A stretch of DNA of 64,000 bases, from contig CP000875.1 in assembly GCA_000018565.1 (NCBI GenBank), positions 4,293,199 through 4,357,198 on the forward strand, given 5' to 3'. Shown here one piece after another: positions 8,108-18,453 of the stretch. The notes under the pieces were generated by a model. It saw only the letters and a list, made by a program, of their open reading frames with translations. It was not told the DNA's origin and did not search any database. How positions within the stretch are numbered: the first letter of the stretch is position 1; every line of letters begins with the position of its first letter. The translations under genes and the position numbers were made by a program. Origin of the DNA: Herpetosiphon aurantiacus DSM 785. Lineage in GTDB: Bacteria > Chloroflexota > Chloroflexia > Chloroflexales > Herpetosiphonaceae.

Positions 8108-9550
8108 TTAATAAAGAACCCATGTATCTTTGCTGCCGCCACCTTGCGATGAATTGACCACCAACGAGCCACGCCGCAAGGCTACCCGCGTCAGGCCGCC
8201 AGGCACAATGCTAATTTGATCGCCAAACAAAATGTAGGGACGTAAATCGACGTGGCGAGATTCGAGTTTGCCATCAATAAAACAGGGAGCTTTGGAAAGC
8301 GCAAGGGTTGGTTGGGCAATGTAGTTGCGGGGGTTGGCAATAATGCGATCGCGAAACTGGCTACGTTGCTCGATTGTGCTATGTGGCCCAATCAGCATAT
8401 CGTAGCCACCCGATTCGCCGACCGCCTTGACCACCAATGAATCCAAGTTATTCAGCACATGCTGACGTTGACGATCATCGCTGAGCAAAAAGGTTTCGAC
8501 ATTGGGCAAAATCGGGTCTTCATCAAGATAGAATTTAATCATCGCTGGCACATAGGCATAAATCGCTTTATCATCGGCTACCCCTGTGCCCAAGGCATTG
8601 GCCAAAGCCACATTGCCAGCCCGATAGGCATTCAACAAGCCTGCCACGCCCAGCACTGAATCAGGCCGAAATGCTAAAGGATCAATAAATTCATCATCGA
8701 CTCGCCGATAAATCACATCAACGCGGCGCAAACCAGCGGTCGTGCGCATATACACCACATTATCGTGAACAATTAAATCGCGGCCTTCGACCAGCTCAAC
8801 CCCCATCTGGCGGGCCAAAAAGGTGTGTTCGTAGTAAGCTGAATTAAAAACCCCAGGCGTAAGCAGCACAATCGTTGGGTCGCTGCGGCCTTGCGGCGCT
8901 AACGAGCGCAAGGTTGCCAACAAGGCTTGGCCATAATGGTCGATCGAGCGCACCCCATAGCTCGAAAACAACTGTGGAAACACGCGTTTCATCACCAAAC
9001 GATTGGCCAGCATATACGACACGCCACTGGGAACTCGCAAATTATCTTCTAGTACCGCAAATTGGCCGCTTGGCAAACGGATCAAATCGGTGCCAACGAT
9101 CGAAACATAGCGATCGCGTGGCACGCTAACTCCCCGCATTTGGCGCGAAAAATGGCGACAGCTATAGACCAATTCGCGCGGCACAACTCCGGCTTTTAAA
9201 ATTGTTTCCTCGTGGTAAATATCGCGCAAAAACAAATTTAATGCCGTAACCCGCTGCGCCAACCCACGCTCAATCGTATCCCACTCTTTGGCGGTCAACA
9301 GCCGTGGCAGCAAATCATAGGGGAAAATGCGCTCAGTGCCTTCATCGCGACCATAGACTGTAAAGGTAATTCCTTGATTGAGAAAAGCCAAATCCGCCGC
9401 TTGCTGGCGACGAGCCAACTCATCAGGCGGCAACTCGCGCAGCCGTTCCGACAGTAGCCGATAATGTGGACGAGGCGTGTTTGGGCCAAGAAACAACTCA
9501 TCGTAAGCGGTTTCGAGTTGATACTGACGAAAAGGGGCTACATCGGGCAT
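8108..9550 (-). CDS. Circularly permuted ATP-grasp protein
   Basis: The 480-residue protein matches the circularly permuted type of ATP-grasp ligase (DUF404/DUF407). Landmarks are the N-terminal YDELFLG, the stretch [31 protein letters not shown], the [15 protein letters not shown] signature and a late [19 protein letters not shown]-grasp enzymes join a carboxyl group to an amine through an acyl phosphate. The natural substrate of this branch is unknown. The ATG at 9550 has AAGGAG six bases upstream. It is the first gene of the set with alpha-E, the ADP-ribosylglycohydrolase homologue and the transglutaminase-like protein, although a repeat interrupts the spacing downstream. Confidence 0.92.
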   Translation of the reverse strand: MPDVAPFRQYQLETAYDELFLGPNTPRPHYRLLSERLRELPPDELARRQQAADLAFLNQGITFTVYGRDEGTERIFPYDLLPRLLTAKEWDTIERGLAQRVTALNLFLRDIYHEETILKAGVVPRELVYSCRHFSRQMRGVSVPRDRYVSIVGTDLIRLPSGQFAVLEDNLRVPSGVSYMLANRLVMKRVFPQLFSSYGVRSIDHYGQALLATLRSLAPQGRSDPTIVLLTPGVFNSAYYEHTFLARQMGVELVEGRDLIVHDNVVYMRTTAGLRRVDVIYRRVDDEFIDPLAFRPDSVLGVAGLLNAYRAGNVALANALGTGVADDKAIYAYVPAMIKFYLDEDPILPNVETFLLSDDRQRQHVLNNLDSLVVKAVGESGGYDMLIGPHSTIEQRSQFRDRIIANPRNYIAQPTLALSKAPCFIDGKLESRHVDLRPYILFGDQISIVPGGLTRVALRRGSLVVNSSQGGGSKDTWVLY

Positions 9551-9805
9551 AGCGTGCTCCTTGCAGTCTGTTCAGCATTGAAGGGATTTGAGGCAACATC
9601 GCCGCGTTGGGGGGAAAGAAGATGGCCTATAGTACCGATCTCCACAGATTTCGTCAAGCACCTAGCTACGTACTAGGCTCGTTGAGCGGCTTGGTTGGCC
9701 CAAAACCGCGTAGATTAAAACTTGCATAGATAGCCTGATCAGTGTAAGGTACAGGCGCGATGTCCAGCACAGGTGCGTTGGCTGGCGGTGTCGAGGGTTT
9801 GAATT

Positions 9806-10609
9806 GTGCCAAGCTTCCAGCAGATTTGGGAACGAGTTTCTTTCTTAGCAGCTCTAGATATTCTGCTTGTTGCTGCCTTGATTTTTTGGCTGCTCGGGGT
9901 CATTCGTGGCACTCGCGCAGTGCAATTATTGCGCGGGGTCGGCATTTTAGTCGTCGTTGCACTACTAGCTGGCTCAACCTTGCCGCTTACCACATTGCGC
10001 TGGATCATTCGCGAAGCCCTCAGCCCAGCCCTATTCGTCGCAATTCCGATTCTGTTTCAGCCGGAATTACGCCGTGCGCTCGAATCGTTGGGCCGCACTG
10101 GCGAATGGTTTAATCGCTTTGGCAGCACTAATCGCTCCGATGTTGAGGAGATGATCAACACCATTTCGCGGGCAGCCAAACAATTATCACAACAAGGCAT
10201 TGGCGCATTAATGGTGATCGAGCGTGATACCGGCTTGCAAGAATATGCCGACCGTGGCGTGATCGTCGATTCGCGCATCTCCGTGCCCTTGCTGGTGAAT
10301 ATTTTCTTCCCCAACGCGCCACTCCACGATATGGCGGTGATTTTTCGGCGCAACCGCATTTTGGCCGCCAACTGTGTGCTACCACTCAGCGAAAATGTGG
10401 TTGGCAGCACGCGCTATGGCACGCGCCACCGTGCCGCTTTGGGCATCAGCGAACAATCTGATGCAATTTCGGTGATCGTTTCCGAAGAAACTGGCAGCAT
10501 TTCGATTACCCACGATGGCCGCATGGTGCGCCATTTAACTGAAGGTCGTTTACGCAAACTGCTGGCTGGCTTATTGCGCGTCGAATTAAGCGAGGAAGAA
10601 GAAGTATGA
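9806..10609 (+). CDS. cdaA: Diadenylate cyclase CdaA
   Basis: This 267-residue enzyme should make c-di-AMP from two ATP at the inner membrane. Three hydrophobic helices fill residues 13-85, followed by a short coiled segment and the DisA_N catalytic domain (about 105-235). The RHR motif is present at 207-209 within GTRHRAALG. The normally invariant DGA motif reads D175-M176-A177 (PLHDMAVIF); the catalytic Asp is kept but the Gly is replaced by Met. The start is a GTG at 9806. The next gene, a YbbR/CdaR protein, overlaps by four bases, the usual pairing. The frequent third partner glmM is absent here. Confidence 0.93.
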   Translation: MPSFQQIWERVSFLAALDILLVAALIFWLLGVIRGTRAVQLLRGVGILVVVALLAGSTLPLTTLRWIIREALSPALFVAIPILFQPELRRALESLGRTGEWFNRFGSTNRSDVEEMINTISRAAKQLSQQGIGALMVIERDTGLQEYADRGVIVDSRISVPLLVNIFFPNAPLHDMAVIFRRNRILAANCVLPLSENVVGSTRYGTRHRAALGISEQSDAISVIVSEETGSISITHDGRMVRHLTEGRLRKLLAGLLRVELSEEEEV

Positions 10610-11985
10610 ATAAGCTTGCAGGTAGCCCATTACGCGCCTTCGTTGCCGCAGTCTTGGCGAGCATCATTTGGGTGTTTGTCAGTTTCACCGAAAATCCGCA
10701 GCAAGTTACGCCATTTACCAATTTGCCGATTCGCGCCGAGGGGCTGAGCAGCAATTTAACCTTAGTTGATGGCGAGGGTCGGCCAATTCCCGTGCCCGAT
10801 GCTGTTGTTAACTTAAATGTTTCTGGCCCGCAAGATACAATCACCCGCATTACCAAGCAAAATGTCCAACCATTTATTAATATCGCCGGGCTAGAGCCTG
10901 GCTCACATGAAGTTGCGGTGCAAGCTCGCAGCATTCCTAGCCGCTCCGATCTCGATTTTCAGAGCTTTCAGCCCGCCACAGTTTTAGTCCAGATCGAACA
11001 GATCATCACAGCCTCGCTGCCGTTGACCATCACCACGGTTGGTCAGCCGCCAACCAGCTATGAAGCCAGTTTGCCAATTGCCAGCGTCAATGGCGAGATG
11101 ATCAAACAGGTAACGATAACTGGGCCAGCCAGCCAAGTTAATAAGGTCGTTGGTGGCGAAATTACGCTTGATCTGTCGTCGCAAACCAGTAATTTGCGTA
11201 CTCGCCGTAATATTATCGCAGTCGATATTGCTGGGCGTGATGTTGAAGGCGTAACGGTTAGCCCTGAGTTGGCTGATATCGAAGTGCGGATTTTATCCAG
11301 CAGCGGGATCAAGCGTGTGCCGATTATCTACACAACCCTCAACAGTCCGCCAGCGGGCTATCGCGCTGAGGTAGTGCTTGAGCCAGCCTTCGTAACATTA
11401 ATTGGTAGCGCTCAGCGCTTAACCGAAGTGGAATTTGTTGAAACTCAACCGCTCAATTTGCCAAATAGCACCCAAAGCTACACCGCAACGATTAAATTGC
11501 GCTTTCCGATTGGGGTAACTCCGCGCGATGCTCAAGCTGCCGATAGCACGATCGCCACGATTCGCTTTGTGCCAATTAGCACCGAAATTGTGCTCAACCT
11601 GCCGCTTGTGCCGCGCAATTTGCCCGCTGGCCTCGAGTTGAGCTACCAGCCCAAACAGCTTGAAGTAACGTTACGGGGCAATGCCCAGAATTTACAAAAC
11701 CTCAATAATTTGGCGTTGGTGTTGGATTTAGCTGGACGGAATGCCGGTAGCCATAGCATTCAGCCCAGCCTTAATCTGCCAACTGGCATCACATTAGCCA
11801 AACCATTGACTACGATTTCAGTAACCTTAAGTGCGATTATCGTACCCACAGCTGAGCCAACTAGCCCGATTGAACCGACTGAGCCAGCAACTACGCCAAT
11901 CGCTACGCCAACCGTGACCGAGCCAATTAGCCCAACCGAGCCAATTAGCCCGACCGAGCCAATCAGCCCGACCTTAACTCCTTAA
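10606..11985 (+). CDS. cdaR: YbbR-domain protein, CdaA partner (CdaR-like)
   Basis: A 459-residue protein anchored by one N-terminal membrane helix (residues 9-27) with the rest outside the membrane. About four YbbR repeats follow, each containing a phrase such as VVNLNVSGPQDTI, VKQVTITGPASQV, FVTLIGSAQRL or LEVTLRGNAQNL. The last 45 residues are a Pro/Thr/Glu-rich tail built on PTEPIS units, unusual for the family and perhaps a spacer through the cell envelope. CdaR proteins bind and regulate CdaA. The ATG overlaps the cdaA stop as ATGA. Its TAA shares the TTAA at 11982-11985 with the convergent regulator gene. Confidence 0.9.
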   Translation: MNKLAGSPLRAFVAAVLASIIWVFVSFTENPQQVTPFTNLPIRAEGLSSNLTLVDGEGRPIPVPDAVVNLNVSGPQDTITRITKQNVQPFINIAGLEPGSHEVAVQARSIPSRSDLDFQSFQPATVLVQIEQIITASLPLTITTVGQPPTSYEASLPIASVNGEMIKQVTITGPASQVNKVVGGEITLDLSSQTSNLRTRRNIIAVDIAGRDVEGVTVSPELADIEVRILSSSGIKRVPIIYTTLNSPPAGYRAEVVLEPAFVTLIGSAQRLTEVEFVETQPLNLPNSTQSYTATIKLRFPIGVTPRDAQAADSTIATIRFVPISTEIVLNLPLVPRNLPAGLELSYQPKQLEVTLRGNAQNLQNLNNLALVLDLAGRNAGSHSIQPSLNLPTGITLAKPLTTISVTLSAIIVPTAEPTSPIEPTEPATTPIATPTVTEPISPTEPISPTEPISPTLTP

Positions 11986-14903
11986 TCCAAAGCACGTTTT
12001 TGCAAAGCTTGCAGCTCTGCCGAAGGGTCTAGCCCATATTCTTCAAACAAGGCCTCACGGTAACGGTCATAGATTGCCAAGGCCTCAAGCCGACGACCTT
12101 GGTTAATCTCCAAGTTCATTGCCTGCGAAACCGCACGCCCATTCGAAATATCTAGTCTCAATGCTTGAGCAAAGGCCTTTTGAGCCTGATCAAAGCGCAG
12201 GGCATCATAGCATTGAATGCCGATTGAAATCCAAATTTCGGCTCCACGTTTGGATAACTGCTTACGTTCCCATTCAATCCAAGGAGCCTCATGGCCCGAT
12301 AAAAACACTTGGCTTGCATAATCGGCGGCTATTTGCAGACGATCAAGCGTCGCATCAGAGCCTTGTAATGGAGTCTGATTGATCACCAAAATATCAGCGT
12401 CGATCTCAGACAATGGGAAACACAAACGATAAATCGAACCATCAGAAATAACGCAATCGGGCAATTCTTTGCGAGTACGTTGCAACATTTTACGCCAGCC
12501 ATCATTGCTACTATCAAATCCCCAAATTTTTGCCCGTAATTCATCAGCAGTCATCCCGCTAGGGTTCATAAGCAACAGGGCAATTAATAAAATACCTTGT
12601 TTAGGAATTTTGACAGGCTTGCCGTGCATCTCGACACGCACCTGCCCCATTAAGCGAATAATCAATTTTGGTGCTTGCGGCATTGGCAAACTATGGTGCA
12701 GCACCCGTGCCGCAAATGGTGAATTCCATTGGGTATAGGCCTCATGAACCAATTCAGGGAGATGCACGGTCAGCGCCGACAATAGCACGGGCAAGCCACT
12801 GCGCCCATCAATAATCAACTTATCAAGGGCTTCCCACGCTTGGCGAGCCTCACCAAATTGATCACGCTGCCAAAAAGCTTCGCTGAGCAAGAGATACAAT
12901 AAACCTTTGGCCAACGCACCTTCGCTATCAAGCCCAGCCAACGCTCGCTGCAATAACGGAATCGTGCCATCAAGCTTCAATGTCAAGTTAGCAGCACTAC
13001 GAGCTACTGCCAACCAAGCCTGATCAAGCGGATTTTGGGCCGTCGTAGTATCGATCTCAATCAATAAGCGTTGCAACTGCTCGATCGAACTATGGCGCGT
13101 AGCTTGCGATTCCAAGGCCAAGGCATAGGTCAAAATATGATAATCGACCATATTACTATTGCGTAATTGCTCACGCGCCGAACGATAACGCGCAATCGCA
13201 CTTGTCCAATCACGATCAGCTAACGCTACATCGCCCAACGTGATCAAGGCACCATTGGCAGCCCGATTATCGGAAATCAAGGCATTATCGAGGGCTTCTT
13301 GAGCGTAGCGGGCTGCATCACGAATTTGGCCACGATGCAGTGCCACCACCGCCCGCAGATTCATCGTCTGCGATAAACCCGCAGGCGAATTTAATTCATT
13401 CCACAGCAACGTCGCTTGGCGTAACAGTCGATCGGCCAACGAGTAGCGTCCGGCGCGTGCCGCCGCATTCGCATAATCACCGAGAATCAACCCGAGCAAA
13501 CGATTAATGCCAGAATGTTGAATATAGCCATATGCCCGCTCAAAATGGGTAATCGCATTATCATCTTGACCCAACGATACAAGATAACTTGCATGCGTTC
13601 GGAGCACCCGCGCCTGATCGGCTGGCGATAAATCAGGGTCATCCAGATAGGGCTGAATTAAACCATCAGCCTCGACAATTGCGCCCTGTGCTCGCAACAT
13701 ATCGGCCTTGAGCAAGCGCAACATGCGCTGATCATCGGGCTGCTGATGAATGCCTAGCAGCTGATTAACCAAAAGCAAGGCTTTCTCACCATTCCGTAAC
13801 CCAAGATGGTAGCTGCGCACCAACAACCAACCTACTTTTGAGCTAAGCTGCTGAACTGGAACCGCATTCAAGGCATTGACAATCTCAGCAAAAAACTGCT
13901 GACGATCAATCAATGCCAAATTGCGCGTTAGGCTATGGTTAATCACATCCCAACGTTGCAAGCGCTGCATTTTTTGTACAAATGGCAATAATTGTTGTTG
14001 CGCCAGATACCAATCGCCAGCCTGCTCAAACCATGGGCTCAGATAGCTGGCCTGTGGATCAGAACGCTGGCGCAGACCGACCTCGGGCAAACGCTGCAAC
14101 TGAAGACTCGACTGCGCCAACAACCCCGCATATTCCCAACTCATCATCAGACGATGCAGATCATAGTGTGGCAGTAACGCTTGGAGCAATTCGGTCGAAT
14201 CGGGGGCAAGCCAAAGCCAAGCTTCAAGCATCTGATGCAACGGCGCTGGCAAACTCGCCATCACATCTTGCATCACCCACTCTACCGCCGATTGATTGAG
14301 CACACCAGAACGATTGAGCGCAAAAATACAAGGAGCAACCCAACCATCGGTCAAGGCGATTAATTGCTCAGCTTGAGCGTGGGTTAGGTGGAGTTGCCGT
14401 TGTTGCGCCAGCTCGATTAATTCTGCGCTGGTGAAGGCCAGTTCCTGCATACCCACTATGCGCAATTGCCGACGAATAATCGATTGTTGAATCATGGGCA
14501 AATTGGGCAGATGTAACGAAGTAGCAGCAATATGCAGGGCTGGGTTTTTCAATAATTCGCTCAGCCAAGCATGCTCAGGCAAGAACGTCCCCCACGCATC
14601 CAAGATCCGATCCAAATCGTCGATCAAAATCCAGCTTGGTTGGCGTAACCTTAAAAGCTGCTCATGTGCATGATCGCTAGGTAAGCCAAGTTGTTGGCAA
14701 ATAGCCTGAAGCAGCGCTAGGGGATCATGCGCTGACTCTTCAAGCCGAATCAAGGCAGACGGGGCGTTGATGGAATGCTTGAGTGCCTCTAACACTGTGG
14801 ATTTGCCGCTGCTTGGCAACCCAATGATTAAAACTACCCGTGGCGCATGTTGGGTCAAAGTGAGTAAACGTGGGCGTTCAACATAGGTCGGATAAAAACT
14901 CAT
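11982..14903 (-). CDS. Large P-loop, TPR and BTAD transcriptional regulator
   Basis: A 973-residue signal-transduction ATPase. It has a Walker A GLPSSGKS at 28-35, a Walker B WILIDDLDR near 90-100, and a MalT/STAND-like helical middle, with TPR-type repeats through about residue 700. A winged-helix domain then follows (around 725-800, with LLIALLLMNPSGMTADELRAK). The protein ends in a bacterial transcriptional activator domain carrying YDALRFDQAQKAFAQALRLD and YDRYREALFEEYGLDPSAEL. SARP-type proteins usually have the winged helix and BTAD at the N terminus; here they are at the C terminus, as in MalT-like architecture. GAGGAAA precedes the ATG. The signal and target genes are unknown. Confidence 0.85.
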   Translation of the reverse strand: MSFYPTYVERPRLLTLTQHAPRVVLIIGLPSSGKSTVLEALKHSINAPSALIRLEESAHDPLALLQAICQQLGLPSDHAHEQLLRLRQPSWILIDDLDRILDAWGTFLPEHAWLSELLKNPALHIAATSLHLPNLPMIQQSIIRRQLRIVGMQELAFTSAELIELAQQRQLHLTHAQAEQLIALTDGWVAPCIFALNRSGVLNQSAVEWVMQDVMASLPAPLHQMLEAWLWLAPDSTELLQALLPHYDLHRLMMSWEYAGLLAQSSLQLQRLPEVGLRQRSDPQASYLSPWFEQAGDWYLAQQQLLPFVQKMQRLQRWDVINHSLTRNLALIDRQQFFAEIVNALNAVPVQQLSSKVGWLLVRSYHLGLRNGEKALLLVNQLLGIHQQPDDQRMLRLLKADMLRAQGAIVEADGLIQPYLDDPDLSPADQARVLRTHASYLVSLGQDDNAITHFERAYGYIQHSGINRLLGLILGDYANAAARAGRYSLADRLLRQATLLWNELNSPAGLSQTMNLRAVVALHRGQIRDAARYAQEALDNALISDNRAANGALITLGDVALADRDWTSAIARYRSAREQLRNSNMVDYHILTYALALESQATRHSSIEQLQRLLIEIDTTTAQNPLDQAWLAVARSAANLTLKLDGTIPLLQRALAGLDSEGALAKGLLYLLLSEAFWQRDQFGEARQAWEALDKLIIDGRSGLPVLLSALTVHLPELVHEAYTQWNSPFAARVLHHSLPMPQAPKLIIRLMGQVRVEMHGKPVKIPKQGILLIALLLMNPSGMTADELRAKIWGFDSSNDGWRKMLQRTRKELPDCVISDGSIYRLCFPLSEIDADILVINQTPLQGSDATLDRLQIAADYASQVFLSGHEAPWIEWERKQLSKRGAEIWISIGIQCYDALRFDQAQKAFAQALRLDISNGRAVSQAMNLEINQGRRLEALAIYDRYREALFEEYGLDPSAELQALQKRALD

Positions 14904-15133
14904 AGCAGTTTCCTCAAGATGCTTGGTACGATGCTACCCCACCAACCATTAAGCAGTACAGCGCAATCGTGCTCAACCGTTGAGAGGCTAGGTTGTTCCA
15001 ATTCGTTACCTATGTTCAATAGGATATACCGAGCTATAGAGCACATCTATGCACGTCCTAGGCTATTTCTAGATCGATTTCTTGTATATCCACTGTATCA
15101 TAGCAAAAGAATCATGAATGTAGTGGAGCAGTT

Positions 15134-15505
15134 ATGCAACTTGTCGCACTCGATCACATCCAATTGGCAATGCCCGCAGGCCAAGAGGCCCAAGCACGTT
15201 GGTTTTACAGCACGCTGCTTGGCCTCGACGAAGTGGCCAAGCCTATTCAATTGCAAGCTCGCGGCGGCTGTTGGTTTCGTAGCGCCACCATCGAACTGCA
15301 CCTTGGGGTTGAAGCCGATTTTCGGCCTGCTCGCAAAGCGCATCCGGCTTTTCGCGTTACCGATCTCGGGCAAGCGCGGGCTGAGTTGAACAGCGCGGGC
15401 ATTGCAATTGTTGAAGATGATAGCCTGCCGCATGTACGCCGTTTCTTCGTCGCCGATCCGTTTGGCAATCGGATCGAGTTTGTCCAAGTTGGTGATGTCT
15501 ATTAA
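15134..15505 (+). CDS. VOC/glyoxalase family protein
   Basis: A 123-residue single-domain member of the vicinal oxygen chelate superfamily. It shows the paired beta-alpha-beta modules: LDHIQLAMP at the start with WFYSTLLGL, and later HPAFRVTDL and FVADPFGNRIEFVQ at the end. Possible metal ligands are H8, H55 and E119. The small size fits the lyase/dioxygenase-like group in which a dimer forms the active sites. GGAG lies six bases before the ATG. No neighbour suggests a pathway, so the substrate cannot be named. Confidence 0.85.
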   Translation: MQLVALDHIQLAMPAGQEAQARWFYSTLLGLDEVAKPIQLQARGGCWFRSATIELHLGVEADFRPARKAHPAFRVTDLGQARAELNSAGIAIVEDDSLPHVRRFFVADPFGNRIEFVQVGDVY

Positions 15506-15820
15506 GGCTGCTTACAGGAATCATTGCAATCCGCATTGATCAATTGTAATGCCGCTCATTGCTTAACTTAGATGCGAGGGATTCCTATTTATTTTGTATT
15601 TTGGGCAGCAACTACTGGCACAACTTATGCACACTAGGAGATCGCCGATCAAAGTATGCTGATTGGCAAGCTACTACACCAACATCCGCTCAACCATGCC
15701 CTGAACGCACCCAAATATGCCGGTATCTTCTGGTATACTGAACAACGGCGCGGCCCTCGAATGCCCGTGCTGGCCACCGCGCTGAGTGCTGCATTGTTGA
15801 CACTGCGAGGGTTGCAGACC
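15506..15820. other. Intergenic leader of the nucleotidyltransferase-min region
   Basis: About 315 bases lie between the VOC gene and the preferred ATG of the nucleotidyltransferase fusion. The frame is open upstream of that ATG from 15656, but the added residues have no family match and low-quality composition, so I treat it as non-coding leader. A possible extended -10 is marked separately at 15731-15739. Confidence 0.55.
15731..15739 (+). promoter_or_regulatory. Possible extended -10 promoter element
   Basis: TGGTATACT fits an extended -10 (TG-N-TATACT) about 80 bases before the ATG at 15821. No good -35 hexamer is seen 16-18 bases upstream, which is tolerated in extended -10 promoters. 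Confidence 0.35.
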
Positions 15821-18328
15821 ATGAAAGCAGTTTTAATGGCTGGGGGTGAAGGCTCTCGGCTCCGACCACTCACCATCAGTCGGCCCAAACCAATGGTTCC
15901 GCTGGTCGATCGACCAGTCATGGGCCATATTATTGAACTTCTGAAACGCCACGGCATCACCGATATTATTATTACGGTGCAATATCTCGCCAATATTATT
16001 CAAGATTTTTATGGCGATGGCTCGGCGTTTGATGTCGATATTTCGTATTCGGTTGAGGAAGTGCCACTCGGCACGGCTGGTGCAGTTAAATATGCTTCAC
16101 GCTTGATCGATGATGATAGCGAACCAATTCTGGTCATTTCAGGCGATGCGCTAACCGATTTTGATTTAACTGCCTTGATCGAAGCCCATAAACGCTCGAA
16201 TGCCAAAGCCACGATTACCCTCACCCGTGTGCCCAACCCGCTGGAATATGGCGTGGTGATCACCGATGATACTGGCCGAATTCGTCAGTTCCTCGAAAAA
16301 CCTAGTTGGGGCGAGGTTTTTTCCGATACCGTCAATACTGGAATTTATGTGATCGACCCCTGTGTGCTTGATGATATTCCGCTGGGCGAGCCGTTTGATT
16401 TCTCCAAAGATTTGTTTCCTGCCTTGTTGCGGCGCGGCGAATTGCTTCATGGCTATATCGCCGAGGGCTATTGGACGGACGTTGGCAACATCGAAGCCTA
16501 TATGCGAGCGTGCTCGGATTATTTGATGGGCATGGTCAATTTGCCGCGCCTCGGCCATGATCGCGGCGATAATGTCTGGATCGAAGGTGAGGTTGAAATT
16601 GCCCCCGATGCCCAAATTCATGGGCCAGTCTTTTTTGGCCATGGGGTCAAGATCAAAGGCGGGGCGATGGTATTCGGGCCATCGGTCATCCGCGATTATA
16701 CCATTATCGATTCACGTGCCACCATCGATCGTTCGATTATGTGGCGCAACTCGTATGTTGGCGAACGCGCCGAATTACGCGGGGCGATTGTTTGTAAGCA
16801 ATGCAATATCAAAAGTCGCTCGTTGCTGTTCGAGGGCGTAGTGGTCGCCGATAGCACGATCATCAACGCTGGGGCGGTGATTCAGCCCAACGTTAAAATT
16901 TGGCCCTCGAAAGAAGTTGAAGAAGGCGCGACCGTTAGTGCCTCGATTATTTGGGGTGCGCAAGGGCGGCGGGTGCTGTTTGGGCGCTACGGCATTACGG
17001 GCTTGGTCAATATCGATCTTACGCCAGAATTTTGCGCCAAACTTGGGGCGGCCTATGGGGCAATTTTGCCCAAAAATACCACCGTCACCATGAATCGCGA
17101 TGCTCACTATACCCCACGAATGCTCAAACGTGGCTTGATTGCCGGCATTCCATCGGCGGGGATTAATGTTTTGGATTTGCATTCGGTGCCAATTCCCACT
17201 GCCCGCTATTTGACCTATGCGCTGAATGCTGCGGGTGGTATGCATGTGCGGCTTTCGCCGTTCGATAATCGCGTGGTCGATATAAAATTCTTCGATCATC
17301 GCGGGCTTGATCTGGGCAGCGATATGGAGCGCAAGATCGAGAATACCTACTTCCGCGAAGATTATCGCCGCGTCTATCTCGATGAAATTGGCCGGATCAC
17401 TGAAAACAGCGATTACAACTCGGTCTATATCGATAAATTCATGGAATCGCTTGACCCACATATTTTGCCCGAGCTAGAAGACCCGTGGAGTATCGTAATC
17501 GATTATGCTTCATCGAATGCTGCGCAAATTTTGGGTATCTTGCTACGGCGCTTGAATGTTGATTTAGTTGAACTCAATGCCCAAATCGATGAAGATCGTC
17601 TGTTCCAAACCGCCGATCAATTTAATGCTGGTATGCAACGACTGACTGCGATCGTGCCCGTGATGAATGCAGATATTGGAGTGCGGCTCGATTCGGGCGG
17701 CGAACGGATTTACGTTGTCGATGATACAGGCCATCGATTAACTGACATTGAATTGTTGGCGGCGGTTACCGCTTTGACCATGGAAGCCAACAAAGGTGGT
17801 ACGGTGGCCGTGCCAGTCACCGCGCCGCGTTTATTCGATAAATTGGCCGAGCGCTATGGCGGGCGCATCCAGCGCACCAAAACCGCCTTGGGAGCGCTGA
17901 TGCAACAAGCTGCCAAATGCAACGATTTATGTGTCTTGGGCGATGCAGCAGGCAGCCTGATTTTCCCATCGTTCTTTCCAGTTGCTGATGGTCTGTTTGC
18001 AATTGTTAAATTGATGGAATTACTGGCCCGCGCCAAAATTCCCCTCTCGGAGATTCGTCGTTCCTTGCCACGCTCAGCCATGGCTAACCACAAAGTGCCA
18101 TGTCGCTGGGAATCCAAGGGCAAAGTTATGCGGATTCTCAACGAACAATATGCCGAGCGTGCTCAAGACAACATCGATGGGATCAAGATTGATCTTGGGC
18201 CGGAGTGGGTGTTGATTCTGCCCGACCCTGATGGCCCCTTCATTCATGTGATTGCCGAGGGAGTGAACGATGATCAAGCCCGCGTGCTAACCGAAAAATA
18301 TGCTGGTTTGGTGATGGGGCTTCAGTAG
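15821..18328 (+). CDS. Mannose-1-phosphate guanylyltransferase/phosphomutase-like fusion
   Basis: This 835-residue protein has three parts. A nucleotidyltransferase domain (1-235) opens [18 protein letters not shown], with KPM and [11 protein letters not shown] left-handed beta-helix of hexapeptide repeats follows (about 250-365). A phosphoglucomutase/phosphomannomutase-like domain fills 370-835. In the mutase part, the usual TASHNP site reads RLSPFD, so a Ser is kept but the rest is changed; mutase activity is therefore doubtful, as in related fusions from cyanobacteria and actinobacteria. It probably makes GDP-mannose or another NDP-sugar for envelope glycans. The ATG at 15821 was chosen because the family begins exactly there. 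minC follows after 125 bases. Confidence 0.88.
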   Translation: MKAVLMAGGEGSRLRPLTISRPKPMVPLVDRPVMGHIIELLKRHGITDIIITVQYLANIIQDFYGDGSAFDVDISYSVEEVPLGTAGAVKYASRLIDDDSEPILVISGDALTDFDLTALIEAHKRSNAKATITLTRVPNPLEYGVVITDDTGRIRQFLEKPSWGEVFSDTVNTGIYVIDPCVLDDIPLGEPFDFSKDLFPALLRRGELLHGYIAEGYWTDVGNIEAYMRACSDYLMGMVNLPRLGHDRGDNVWIEGEVEIAPDAQIHGPVFFGHGVKIKGGAMVFGPSVIRDYTIIDSRATIDRSIMWRNSYVGERAELRGAIVCKQCNIKSRSLLFEGVVVADSTIINAGAVIQPNVKIWPSKEVEEGATVSASIIWGAQGRRVLFGRYGITGLVNIDLTPEFCAKLGAAYGAILPKNTTVTMNRDAHYTPRMLKRGLIAGIPSAGINVLDLHSVPIPTARYLTYALNAAGGMHVRLSPFDNRVVDIKFFDHRGLDLGSDMERKIENTYFREDYRRVYLDEIGRITENSDYNSVYIDKFMESLDPHILPELEDPWSIVIDYASSNAAQILGILLRRLNVDLVELNAQIDEDRLFQTADQFNAGMQRLTAIVPVMNADIGVRLDSGGERIYVVDDTGHRLTDIELLAAVTALTMEANKGGTVAVPVTAPRLFDKLAERYGGRIQRTKTALGALMQQAAKCNDLCVLGDAAGSLIFPSFFPVADGLFAIVKLMELLARAKIPLSEIRRSLPRSAMANHKVPCRWESKGKVMRILNEQYAERAQDNIDGIKIDLGPEWVLILPDPDGPFIHVIAEGVNDDQARVLTEKYAGLVMGLQ

Positions 18329-18333
18329 AACAA

Positions 18334-18416
18334 AGAACATAGAGCATAGAAAAAGAACCAGGCATATGACTTGTATCAAGGTATAGATAGGTTATAGCTA
18401 CTATGCTCTGTGTTCT
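18334..18416. repeat. Inverted pair of the AACATAGAG intergenic repeat
   Basis: AGAACATAGAGCATAG at 18334-18349 pairs with CTATGCTCTGTGTTCT at 18401-18416 (15 of 16). Similar short strings occur at 8056-8081, 24895-24930, 60010-60080 and 63384-63420. The right arm extends the minC reading frame upstream and should not be taken as coding. Confidence 0.7.
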
Positions 18417-18453
18417 ATGCTCTTATTTTCGTTTTCTTGACGGAGACGGTATA

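Noticed and set aside
16775-17461. 228-residue minus-strand frame inside the nucleotidyltransferase fusion
   Set aside because: It is the shadow of a continuous 835-residue protein with recognised domains.
18403-18453. Upstream start for minC
   Set aside because: The added residues come from an intergenic repeat, whereas the ATG at 18454 has a good ribosome site and matches the family start.
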